NCBI GenBank assembly: GCA_022539475.1
Contig: VCMS01000355.1
Span: 1-54,808 of the forward strand
DNA length: 54,808 nt
Direction of reading: 5' to 3'
Source of the DNA: Gracilaria domingensis
Taxonomy: Eukaryota; Rhodophyta; Florideophyceae; Gracilariales; Gracilariaceae
The notes below the pieces were generated by a model, which saw nothing but the letters and a program-made list of their open reading frames with translations, did no database searches and was not told the origin of the DNA. Every line of letters starts with the position of its first letter. Within the stretch, counting starts at the first letter, position 1. This document shows, piece by piece, positions 22,643 to 32,443 of this stretch. The translations under genes and the position numbers were made by a program.

Positions 22643-23933
22643 ATGACGAACCCTTCGAACCAACCACCTTTTCCTTCTGCGTCTAATCAAACCTGCAGCT
22701 CACCGCATCATTCCCCTCCGGCACCAGTCATTGCGCAGCCATCACCAGATGTCAACCCGCCTCCCCCCGCCACAGCGTCACTTTCATCCCCCGCCGGCCC
22801 ATCCTCCCACATTTCTCTCCCCCTATTTGGAAACCTGTCATCGAAAAGCCACCTCTTCTTCCTTTCGGAACTCACGCAAGGACAGCTTCTTCTCATCACC
22901 CAATCAGCTCCACCTAACCTTCGTACGTCTTTCGGTCCCTTCCCGACGAAGGAACAACTGATTGCAGATGTCTTCCGCCTCCGAGAGCTGGAAGGATCTA
23001 ATGGAAACACCGAACATCGTAAGAAAATGGAGCAGTTGTTGTCCATGCCACCGCAGGATATCTGAAGCTGGCCAGGGAGAAGCCGACCGATCTCATCAAT
23101 CTCATGAATTCTGCCATCGTGATCGACCAATCCCTCTCACCCAGGATCTTTTCCGCAAACCGCGCTGATGAAGCTGCCGCTATTTCCATCTCTTGGCAGC
23201 TGATTGCCTTCCGACAGGCATCATCCGTGGCCAGAAACAACGCTGACCCTACTCGATTTCTCCCTCTAGCCTCAACTCCACCCCTGGGCACAGCTGCTGA
23301 GACCGCGAATCAGAATCCCGACCCTTTTTCCTCAAGCGACGAAGACGAAAGACCTCCTCGAAAGAAGGCCAGGCACTTTATCACCCCGAAGGCCTTTTCT
23401 ATAGGAATGACTAACGCTCACAAGTCAACTCTTTTAAACTACCCGGGGAAAGGCGTATCGTCTCTGAGTCTGAAAGTGGAGGAGCTCATGGGACCAACAA
23501 TTCTTTCCCTGATAATTTCCGGAGGTGTCGATCTCCCCACCTTCCTCCAACACCATTTCAAACACTGGAAGCGCAGCGCCACCGGTCAGCATCTCTCAGC
23601 AGAAATGGAGGCCATTACTCTAGGTCGCATCATTCACCTGGAGCTTCTGACCCATGAATCTCCAAAGGAAGCGCTCGAACAGCGCCCATCTCTCGAGGTA
23701 GCGCTCAGACGCCTGTACGCGATTCTTCACGTGGAAGAGGCCATCTCCACAGGAGAGCATTCAGATCGCAGGGACGCCTGGGAAGAAGTCAACCATATTC
23801 TGGAGACCGTACCGCAGGGCACAGTACGCGCCGAGACCTTACAAGAAGCCATGACCAGAAAGGTGGCCCTCCACCGGAAGAGATTGGCAGCAATCAAGGC
23901 GATTCAAGAATCTCGGTCGAAATCCCGCCCTCA
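22643..23933 (+). pseudogene. Gag-like protein of the DIRS-like element
   Basis: Starting from the ATG at 22643, a Pro/Ser-rich N-terminus (~60 residues) is followed by helical sequence. The frame closes at 23065 and continues in another frame: VVVHATAGYLKLAREK leads into the frame that is open from about 23030 to 24216. It contains an acidic patch followed by RPPRKKARHF, a likely nuclear-localisation signal, then a long helical segment. There is no zinc knuckle. Position before RT, size and composition suggest a nucleocapsid-like protein; I make no homology claim. The reading changes frame again near 23.93 kb into the RT frame, with which this frame overlaps. Confidence 0.6.
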
Positions 23934-26167
23934 GTGCTCAGGTCGCCTCGACAAACCTTCCGACAAACACCAGAAGGAAAAACCGCGCCAAGCAAGGAAC
24001 TACCGCCTCCCGGAGTATACTCCACTAGGATTTTCCCAATTCCACACCTTGAACCATGTTCTGCGGTTAATGTACATGCGAACTCTGCCTTCGATGCTCT
24101 TTGCCATCTGTACCATGGACCTCACTTCTCCAAACGAATACCTTCCTCTTCTCGTCCACCATCTAAACTGCAGAACACAGCGGCAGCGAATATTCGCGAC
24201 ACCCTCTCTCCCATGATTGATGACCTGTACCAGGAAAGTCTGCCAGAATGGGTCCCCGAGCAACATCTTTTCAGCATAGAATCATCCTACGCACTCCACA
24301 ATGAGGTGGAACCTCTTTTCCAAGATCCGTCAAGTGCGTTCTCGCGCGGAGTTTTCAAGCAAATCCAGGCGAGTAGGATTGCCGTTCCTGCTGCTCGACC
24401 ACCCCCCGATATTCGCAACGCAGAGCTCTGGATCTCCAGACTTCCTTGTGACCTGCAGCCTCTCTTTCGTGGAAGTACAGTGTCCAAGTTCGAATTGGGA
24501 TTGTACGAATCGCTATTCGACTCCGAAACCGCAGATCTCTGCCGCAAAAGCCTCCCTAAACCCCGGCTACAAGCCAGCCACTCAGAGTACATATCGCTTT
24601 TGGATAGGATTAACACAGCGGGTATGCTTTCTTGGTCTGTTGTGTCGGAGGAAACGCCCAGGTATTCTCGATTGGCCGAACTTTCGCAACTCACTCTCTT
24701 TGCTGTGGCGAAGTCAAGCGATGACGATCGTCTAATCTCACGGCCCAGAACTCAGAACACACTCCTACCTGACCCACCTTATACGTCTCTACCCGAACCA
24801 AGCCTCTTTGAGTCCATTATCTCTGAGGAGGGCAGACTTTCAGCATTCTACTTTGATGTGGCCAATATGTTCCACAATATTACCCTTCCGCCTTCCATTT
24901 CTAGGGTTTTTCCTCTCCCCGCTGTGCGAATTTCAGATCTTCCACCCGCCCTCGCCGGTTCTCTTTCAGAAAGGCTAAACGTCCCGGTCCAGAAAGATGT
25001 TATTCTGCGGCCATGTCAGGCCTCCATTCCCATGGGCTTTAAGTGGAGTGTCTTTATAAGTCATTACTTTGCCTCCGCGCTCCTACAGGAATCCTTTCAT
25101 ATTTTCTGTCAATCGCCGCTGGCTCCTCAGAACACCCACATTCTTTCCCCGGTTCTGAAGGAAAATAACCCTTTCTATTTGAGTCAGCAGCAATCGCTAC
25201 TGTTGCACATCATTGACGATATTGCGGTGGTTGTAAACAACTAACCTCCGGAAGCACTTCGTCTTCTGCACCGTATAATGAGAAATATATTTACTGCGGC
25301 AAAGCTGCCAATCAAGGAATCGAAATCATGCGCTGTCGAACGAGTTGAGGAGAACGAGGTTTTGTTTATGGGGTGCGTTTGGAATCTGCAGACAAATATC
25401 ATCAGGGCGGTCATAGCAAAGCTCAAAACACTGTTGATTCGAATCCCGCGCATTATCTCCTCAAATCGCATATCTCTTACCGCATGGCAGTCTATTATCG
25501 GCAAGCTTATTTGGCCGTCCTTATTGAACAGGTCAATGCTTTCCTGCCTCAATGCAGTCTTTAAGCACAAAAGGGGCGAGGCATCAGATGGTAACTCACT
25601 TCAGCCTCATCCCAGAATGAAGCGGGAAGTCTCAATTCTGGCAGCTATCCTACCGCTCGGCCGAGTGAATCTATCTTTATCTGTCTCGGACCTTGTCATT
25701 ACACTCGAAGCTTCTCAAATTGCGGGAGCAGTCATGGCATCTCAAGTATCTTCGCCAAGAGCCATACGTCTCTGGCATCTCGGGCAAAGGTTTCGGAGTA
25801 TGTCTTTCGATGCCTTCAGACATACGCACGGCGAAGAAATGGTCTCGATTTATGAATCGATGAACTGAAGAAGATGCTTTACGCACAAATGCGAATCGCA
25901 AAAAAAAATAATGGATTGGAAGCGGCTACTGCAGTCCTTGCCCTCGAATGGCTCATCCGGAAAGGAGTTCGCAACGCAAGGGTAGTGTCTTTAACTGACT
26001 CTCTCGTAACCCTTGGAGCTATGTCAAAAGGAAGATCTTCTTGTATTCCTTTGTTACTTCGATGCAAACGTTTTGCTGCCCTCTGCATTGCATTCAACAT
26101 ACACGTGGTATTTCTTCATATTGACTCAAAACGCAACATTGCTGATAAACCGTCTCGAGAATTTTGA
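23934..26167 (+). pseudogene. DIRS-like reverse transcriptase-RNase H, with stop and frameshift
   Basis: RT motif A is FYFDVANMFHNI (about 24850) with the first aspartate. Motif B is SIPMGFKWSVFI (about 25030). Motif C is HIIDDIAVVV (about 25210), an IDD box. An in-frame TAA at 25242-25244 interrupts the palm just after motif C; the same frame then continues through the thumb (KLPIKESKSCAVERV). RNase H follows in part: ARVVSLTDSLVTLGAMSKGR with its aspartate, and NIADKPSR near the end, the N-x-A-D-x-x-SR form seen in DIRS RNase H. The last part is in another frame from about 25.86 kb. The stop is a substitution, not an indel, so this copy looks truly decayed. Confidence 0.82.
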
Positions 26168-28663
26168 ATCTCTGTAGCACGCTTGTCATACAAGCAGAGC
26201 TCTTTTGTAGCTACAAGCTGCTGCTGTTCTGGGATGGGACATGTTGCACCTTCAAGGTGCTTATGGAGCTGGATTGCTATATAATCCAGTGGTGTTTGAA
26301 GTGTTAACTGCCGCACTGTCCTTCTACCAAAACAGTAAAGATCGCTCCTAAGAGCTGTGATACACATAGACAATAATGTTCTTTATTCACCGTGGACCGC
26401 TGCACGTTACGCTCATGTTACTGATGGATCAATGCGATTCGAAGCTTGTGTCACAAACATTTGCTTCAAGAAACGTGCCCATTCCGGGCCGTAGGGATTT
26501 TGAGGCTGTCGTTATACAGAATGCTTTTGTGCGCACTGTTCTTGAAGCCGTTAGAATTCGTTCTCGAATGCAATTGTTGCATCATGTCTATGAGGAGGAG
26601 CCTATCGAATGGGATCAACATCAACCAGGCAACAAAACTATGCTCAGGTCTGATCAAAGTATTTGTTGATCCCTGTTAAGTACATGCTTTTTTTAAGAGC
26701 TTGTTCTAACAGCTGATAATCTTGTTGGACAAATCCAACTCCTTCTAGAGTTTGTGTGAGTTTGCCTATCTCCAGAAGGAGATTTAAACATCGATATTAT
26801 CTAATCGATATGTAGTGGGCAGCTATTTAGCCAATGCGTTTATTTACCAAGACCAATTTCTCAAGAATTACAGAGAACGAGATATACTGGTGCATTTCAA
26901 GGGCAAAAGATCTAGCAATAGAGAAACACTAAAGTACAATATGTTCCATAACAAAGTGGACATTTAACCAGCAACGCTTTCGAGAAAGTTGTTGTACGAT
27001 TGTATAAGACTTGAGAGCATAGGCGGTACTGGAATGTTGGTTTTTTGCTCTATAGACACTCGGAACTGGCGTCTTGCAAGTGAAGTGTCAAACTGCTCGA
27101 AGTGAACTTCGTAGACCAAATCAGTTTGTGAAAGCGGTTTGGTGTTCAAGGTTGAACTTCTAATCGACTGGTGAGCGGCAAAACGACAACGTCAAACTTC
27201 AGAGAAAGACGTCTACCTATGATTATTCACACTTTCGGAGAAAGCCATCAACTATTGAATCATCTTGTATCATCAACAGCTCTCTCCTTGTCGCCTATTC
27301 CACAACGTGTACCTGTCGGTTGCGTGGCCACGACATGGATGACCGGTCACCGACCGGTCAACGACCTTCCTGTGCAATTTGGTTTTCGCGTTGTTTTTGT
27401 CCGTTTGTCTGCTCGTGTCTCTTGTGTTTACTTCCGTTGCCTCATCCCGCCCTCAATGCATGGCAAAAGGCCAACGGACAACAATAACGCAATAAAAACA
27501 ACGCGCGACTGACTCAGTCGCCTTGTTTTTATTGCGTTCTGACACTCGCTCTGAAATTATATGGAAAAAAAACATTGGCAGCAATCAGCCCACATGGAGA
27601 ACAATTAACAACCGTCTATACTTCCTACATTCTGGCGAACCCTAACCGCATATCATCACCGATGGTTCTGAGCAATCTTACTCGGAACCAGAGAAAGACT
27701 TGTCAATTGCCAAAATTGTAGCTTACGAAGTAAGCATAAACGTCAACATAGGTGTTATTGGCCCGGTCTCTCAGGAACTGCAAACAACGCTGGAACACGA
27801 GTTCCTACCTCTTCTAGTTCTGAGTGATGTCGAGAGGAGCATGAAAACCTCAGGACTTTCTAATATTTTAAATTCATCGTGGTAATGTTCTTCCAGTGAT
27901 TGAAAAGGTATTGGTCCGTAATACTTCGTTCTCTGCTCTAAGTTTTCTCGTACGCATATCTGCATCATATTAGTTATTAAAGGAGTTGTCCGCCTCCCAC
28001 AACAGTAGGACAAGATTGACTTGCCTAGAACCGAGTAAAGCGTTTACTCACTATCAATGTCGTTATTATCGGCTAGTGAAGTATACTGCCAAGCTCTGCA
28101 GTTGAGTGGTTTGACTTTCAAAATTGCCACGCAAGCAGAACACAACCACGAAAGAGTGTTCATTTGTGGGGTCAGCAGAAACCATCAAAGACAATGAAGC
28201 CATCACTGCATTTGCGTTTTTCTCGCGACTGCGGCAATAGCTCATCGCCAAACTGTCCATTTTCTGTCACAAGACAACTCCGAATACTCGACAGATACCC
28301 TTGGTATCGGGTACGGCGTCAGATTGATGTTTGCGGTGGCGTTGTGGCAAAATTTTGATAACATCACATTGAACACGATTGGCCATGGGCTTAACGATCA
28401 TCACAGCATTAAGGAATTCTCATCCCTGATTGCTCTCAAGTTCGTATCGATACTTCTCGGCTTCCATCTCGAGTGCCAAACTTCCAACATAATCTGTGCC
28501 ACACGCAAAAGTGACAAGACGGGATGCAAAGGAGATCTTGCATCACCTTAAAATCAGCTTCTCTGTTCGATCCCTTGTTCACTCTCAAAGTTCCGTAAAT
28601 TCCTCGTTTGAAAGTCAGACTCCAACTCAAAAAAACCATCAAACTATCCGGATTGAAGCAAAC
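26168..28663. other. No recognised gene
   Basis: Just after the RNase H there are two small hairpins, GCACCTT-C-AAGGTGC (about 26249) and CTGGATT/AATCCAG (about 26270-26290), and a palindrome TTGTAGCTACAA (about 26214). They may belong to the 3' end of the DIRS-like element, though I found no split direct repeats. A short open frame at 26376-26669 has no motif. A strong hairpin at 27486-27538 is listed separately. The last ~165 bp before the methyltransferase ATG stay in its frame and may be 5' UTR or an N-terminal extension. Confidence 0.4.
27486..27538. repeat. Perfect 16-bp inverted repeat around an inner palindrome
   Basis: AACGCAATAAAAACAA (27486-27501) is exactly reverse-complemented at 27523-27538. 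The intervening 21 nt contain GCGACTGACTCAGTCGC, itself a palindrome about a central C. The whole could fold into one stem of ~24 pairs with a small internal bulge. It lies in a gene-free tract upstream of the methyltransferase. It could be a transcription terminator-like structure, a MITE remnant or a binding site. Confidence 0.85.
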
Positions 28664-29326
28664 ATGAAGGAAAATAAGATTGAAGACTTCAAGTTGAAGC
28701 ACGAGTTGCACCAAATTGTGACATCTTATGCCACTCAGGAAGAAAATCTAAATGCATACAACAAATGGGCTTCGAGTTATGAGGGAGATCTGTTGCAGGA
28801 AGGCGTTCCTCTCTGGGATGTGGTGAGTATCAAAATGCTAGGTCTCATCAAACGCTATCACAAGCCTGGCGACATGCCCGTCATAATAGACGCGGGATGT
28901 GGTACTGGTGCGCCTGCAAGCATGATTCGAAAGCTCGCTGAAAAAGAATCTCTCCCAATTCGTCTCATTGGTTACGATATCAGCGAGGGAATGCTGGAAG
29001 AGGCTCGAAAGAAGCACGTATTTGACGAGCTACACGTTGGAGACTTCTTTGGAGAGCTCCCAGTCAGTAAGGAAAGTGCCGATTATGTCTTGTGCAGCGG
29101 AGTGTTTCTTGAGGGCCACTGTAAACCGGAGGCTCTAGTTCCAGTGCTTGGTCACCTGCGGCAAGGCGGGATGGGACTGATCTCAATTCGTATCAATTCT
29201 TTCGAATACAGAAAGGATGAGTACTACAAGTTCATTGAGCAGGAAGGGTGCGTTGTTTCTGAATCGTTTGTGGATCAGTATTATCCGCCGATAAAGGCGA
29301 TGTACTTAGTAGTGAGAAAGCAGTAA
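28664..29326 (+). CDS. Class I SAM-dependent methyltransferase, METTL27/WBSCR27-like
   Basis: The protein has 220 residues from the ATG at 28664; the frame stays open upstream to 28496, but only via a non-ATG codon, so 28664 is preferred. Motif I, VIIDAGCGTGAP (residues ~74-84), is the glycine-rich S-adenosylmethionine loop. GYDIS (103-107) supplies the acidic residue at the end of strand two. HVGDFFGELP and YVLCSGVFLEGH are the later cofactor-pocket strands. The N-terminal AYNKWASSYE resembles the start of the METTL27 group (NxYDxWAxxYE). The methyl acceptor is unknown. There is no signal peptide or membrane segment, so it is probably soluble. No intron is needed. It is convergent with the flavin oxidase, with 284 bp between stops. 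Confidence 0.85.
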   Translation: MKENKIEDFKLKHELHQIVTSYATQEENLNAYNKWASSYEGDLLQEGVPLWDVVSIKMLGLIKRYHKPGDMPVIIDAGCGTGAPASMIRKLAEKESLPIRLIGYDISEGMLEEARKKHVFDELHVGDFFGELPVSKESADYVLCSGVFLEGHCKPEALVPVLGHLRQGGMGLISIRINSFEYRKDEYYKFIEQEGCVVSESFVDQYYPPIKAMYLVVRKQ

Positions 29327-29610
29327 TTGCTTGGTCTTCGTTTGGGTGGGTCAATTCCTTGTTACACTCCGTGATGTCAGTCGTGTGCTGAAAGACTCTC
29401 CCAACGCACCCCAGAATTGCTTTCAAGATGTGTCGAGCGCGGCCCAATATTTAGAATCAACTTCAGGGAGAAGCGGGAAATCGAACATGTGATAGTTTTC
29501 GTAAAAAACTTGAATCGATATTTGATCGTGACGAACTGTTTCAAAACGTATATAAATATTTGTTCTTGCGAATTATATGGTAAGCAGTTAAAGCTGCATT
29601 TCATTCAGTC

Positions 29611-31891
29611 TTAGCCACGGTTGAATTTCCCAATGACCGAGGTGTGGAACGGCTCGTCCATCCACGATGGGCGCTCTAGCTTGTATTGATGATATAGGGC
29701 ACGTTCAGCACTTCGGAGCGAAGACTCAGCCCATCTTGCAACCTCACCCCAAGCCTCATTTACCAAAGAGATATTGAGATTAGAAACTGGGCGAGTGTAG
29801 CGTCGATAAACGTTAACCCCTGCCAGGCCGGTTGCGATGAATTTATGAGTACCCACATCACGCCAATCGGCATACACGCAGCCGGCGGACTCCGGTATAG
29901 CATCCACTTCAAGACCAGCAGCTGCTAACGGAGCACGGTGAATTCTTCGAAGTTGCGCATGAATGTCATCGAAAAGGAGCTTCTCCGAAGCTGTCATGTT
30001 CCCAGGAATTAGGCTATGCACATTATCGAAGTTTGACAATGGTGAGTATGGCGCTGAATTGAAATTGTGAGGGAATAATCCCGATCCTACCATGTACGAG
30101 TCACCCTGCACGTAAGATATGAGAACAACACCACGACAATCGAGTCTATTGGTCACATCTCGACATGTAACGTCGCCGTCATGATATCTCCCGGACTGCA
30201 CCAGTTCCCCTGTGGCTTTGAATCGGCCCTCGGTTCGATTCAGTTTGGTTACCCACCAGGCATCCTCCCAGAAGCAGTACATCTTTGCGAGGCCAGAGAC
30301 AGTTGTGTGATCAATTGTCCGACGGAATACATCCCCGCCGCTTCGAAGGGGCTCCGAAGTGATTCCCATTGCTATGAGATCCGGTTTTCCGATGTTCAAC
30401 ACCACATCTCGAGCTACAACCGCACCACCGCCCTCAATTTTCAGTTTGAGAAGCTGTCCTCTCTTTCGGAGACGCGAGATGGCGACGATCTTGGCCCCGT
30501 AGTACACACGCACACCAGCCTCCTCGCACGCTCGCAGCAATTCGCGAACAACAGTACCCATTCCGATGCGACGAGTCCCACCATCACAAGCTTCCACGGG
30601 GACCACGTAGCCATTTGGCCCTGACATGGGTCTCTTCGCAGCTGCTGCGTCGCGAAGCTCGAGTTGCGAGAGCTCGGCGATACTGTGGCGGATAACATAC
30701 CCCTCTACTACTGAAACGTCAACTCCAAGATACAACGCAATTTCTTCAGGATCGTACCCCTCCTTTGATGCTGCAGTGGACAGTGCCACATCCCAATATG
30801 ATGCACCGCGATAGCTACCATTACTCAACAAACGTATGGCTTCATCGGCTCGACGCATCGCTGCCGAGTAGGACGATTCTGAATTTAGTTCGGTCCAGGC
30901 AGATTCGGTTTCGGGAATGATGGAGGATGGTGGAAAAAGAAGGTCGTAAGGAGAACGAGGAGATTTTCGTAGTCGATTGGGACCCCATTGTCCCTCAGGT
31001 GGGATCTCATACGGCACCTGCACTGAAGCAGGAGTGGAGCTAGACAAACAACTTCAATCAGACACCTGCCTCCGTTTGCAGGGTTCATTCGGTCGTTGAT
31101 GACCGTTTTAATAGTGTCGCAGGGAGTGCGGCATGAACGAATTGCGTCAGTCTACTAGCTCGATCCTACGCATGCTCGCGTTAGGACTAACCTGTGTTGA
31201 CGTGAGAATCTAACTGTCTCTCGTCCACTACGTTAGGACGCCGCCGCGTCCGCACATGAACAAGCCGCGCACATGCGAACTGTAAACCCGAGACACGTAC
31301 TGTAACTAACACGTCATGCAACACTTGGCACGACAGCACCTCCGAGGAGTAGTTTGCTAGTGCAGTCTCTGCAGAAGCGCCGTCTGGTGTGAAGGTGAAG
31401 CTACGACCCCTTGCAGTGACAAGTTGCTGCGTTTCCGGAGCGCACTCACTGTTTTCGTTGCTCGAAAACAGATCCGTATAGCATCGGACGGGGAGGTGCA
31501 GAATATCCTCGACAACAAAGCGAGTAAGTGGATGGCGTGTGCGGTGGAATCTGCTTCCTCGTCAGAGACATGTGGAAGGGGTACACTTACAATATAGATG
31601 AACGATTACAAAGGTGCAAGACGTACCGGTATGCTCCCAGATCCACAGTGTAGTTTTCGAAGGCAGGTACAGCATCTCTGACGGAGAGAATGCGACCACC
31701 GGGGCGAGTTTTGGCTTCAAAGATACATACTTCGTTGGCGGGAACAGTGGAGGAGTCAACCACCAAGCGCCATGCAGTGTACGCTCCACCAATACCGCTC
31801 CGACGATTGCGATATGGCAATCTCGCGGCGGAGTGGACGACGCGAGGGACACGACTGCGAGGATCAACGAGAGGCCCAAAGAAGATATCAT
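29611..31891 (-). CDS. Secreted flavin amine oxidase (possibly L-amino-acid oxidase-like), three exons, one frameshift
   Basis: Inferred exons are 31891-31627, 31550-31301 and 31017-29611. Both introns (76 and 283 nt) begin GTACGT and end CAG. Exon 1 encodes a signal peptide (MISSLGLSLILAVVSLASS), then the FAD-binding GxGxxG region and EAKTRPGGRI. Exon 2 completes the family pattern with HPLTRFVVEDILHL and CYTDLFSS. Exon 3 holds the substrate and FAD domains and ends with NEAWGEVARWAESSLRSAER, a typical amine-oxidase C-terminus. The protein would oxidise an amine or amino acid to an imine, releasing hydrogen peroxide, in the secretory path or outside the cell. One G is missing in the GxGxxG codons (about 31800, GGAGCGGTATTGG), shifting the frame. 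Adding one base makes all three exons join exactly (641 codons including stop). It may be a recent pseudogene or a sequence error. Confidence 0.8.
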
Positions 31892-32443
31892 TGGTGAAGC
31901 TTCGGGGTTAGCTCGGGAGCAGGTTTGCAACGGTCTCGGATTTTTAGATGTTCTTATACGAGCCAGCGGCTGGCCGCCAGCCGAGCTCGGCGACTCGAAA
32001 TTTGGAGCTGAAATGCTGAAGTTTTGCCGTTGTCTTCATTGAGCGCCGCCTTCATCCAATAACACAATCGCATACCAGGGTAGACAATATCTACACGTAG
32101 ATATCGGTATGTATCGGTAAGTGTCTGGCTCTGGACTTGAGACCACGAAACTTTCCTTGTCAGAACAATAATATCTTCTCTTTAGCAAGTAGGAGCACTA
32201 CAGGTGAACACTGAAAGTAGTGTGGGTGCACTAATAGCGTGGTAACGCATATTAGTGTAGCCCACACTATATCGTGTGCACAACTTGGAGGTGGCGGTTG
32301 TAATTAGTGTGGGCTGGCCACTACAAGTGCAGAATTCGCGCACCAAATACAAACGCTTACGCTTTATAACAGAACCATCCTTCGCTTCAGCAACGTCTGT
32401 ACAAATCGTTTCCCTCGCTATAAGTCTCTCGAGGTGCTAAAGC

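Noticed and set aside
26376..26669. 97-codon + strand open frame after the DIRS-like element
   Set aside because: No motif, and a neighbouring frame is open over the same stretch; probably chance.
31614..32042. + strand open frame opposite the flavin oxidase start
   Set aside because: Complement of exon 1 and upstream DNA; the minus-strand reading explains signal peptide, FAD loop and splice phases.
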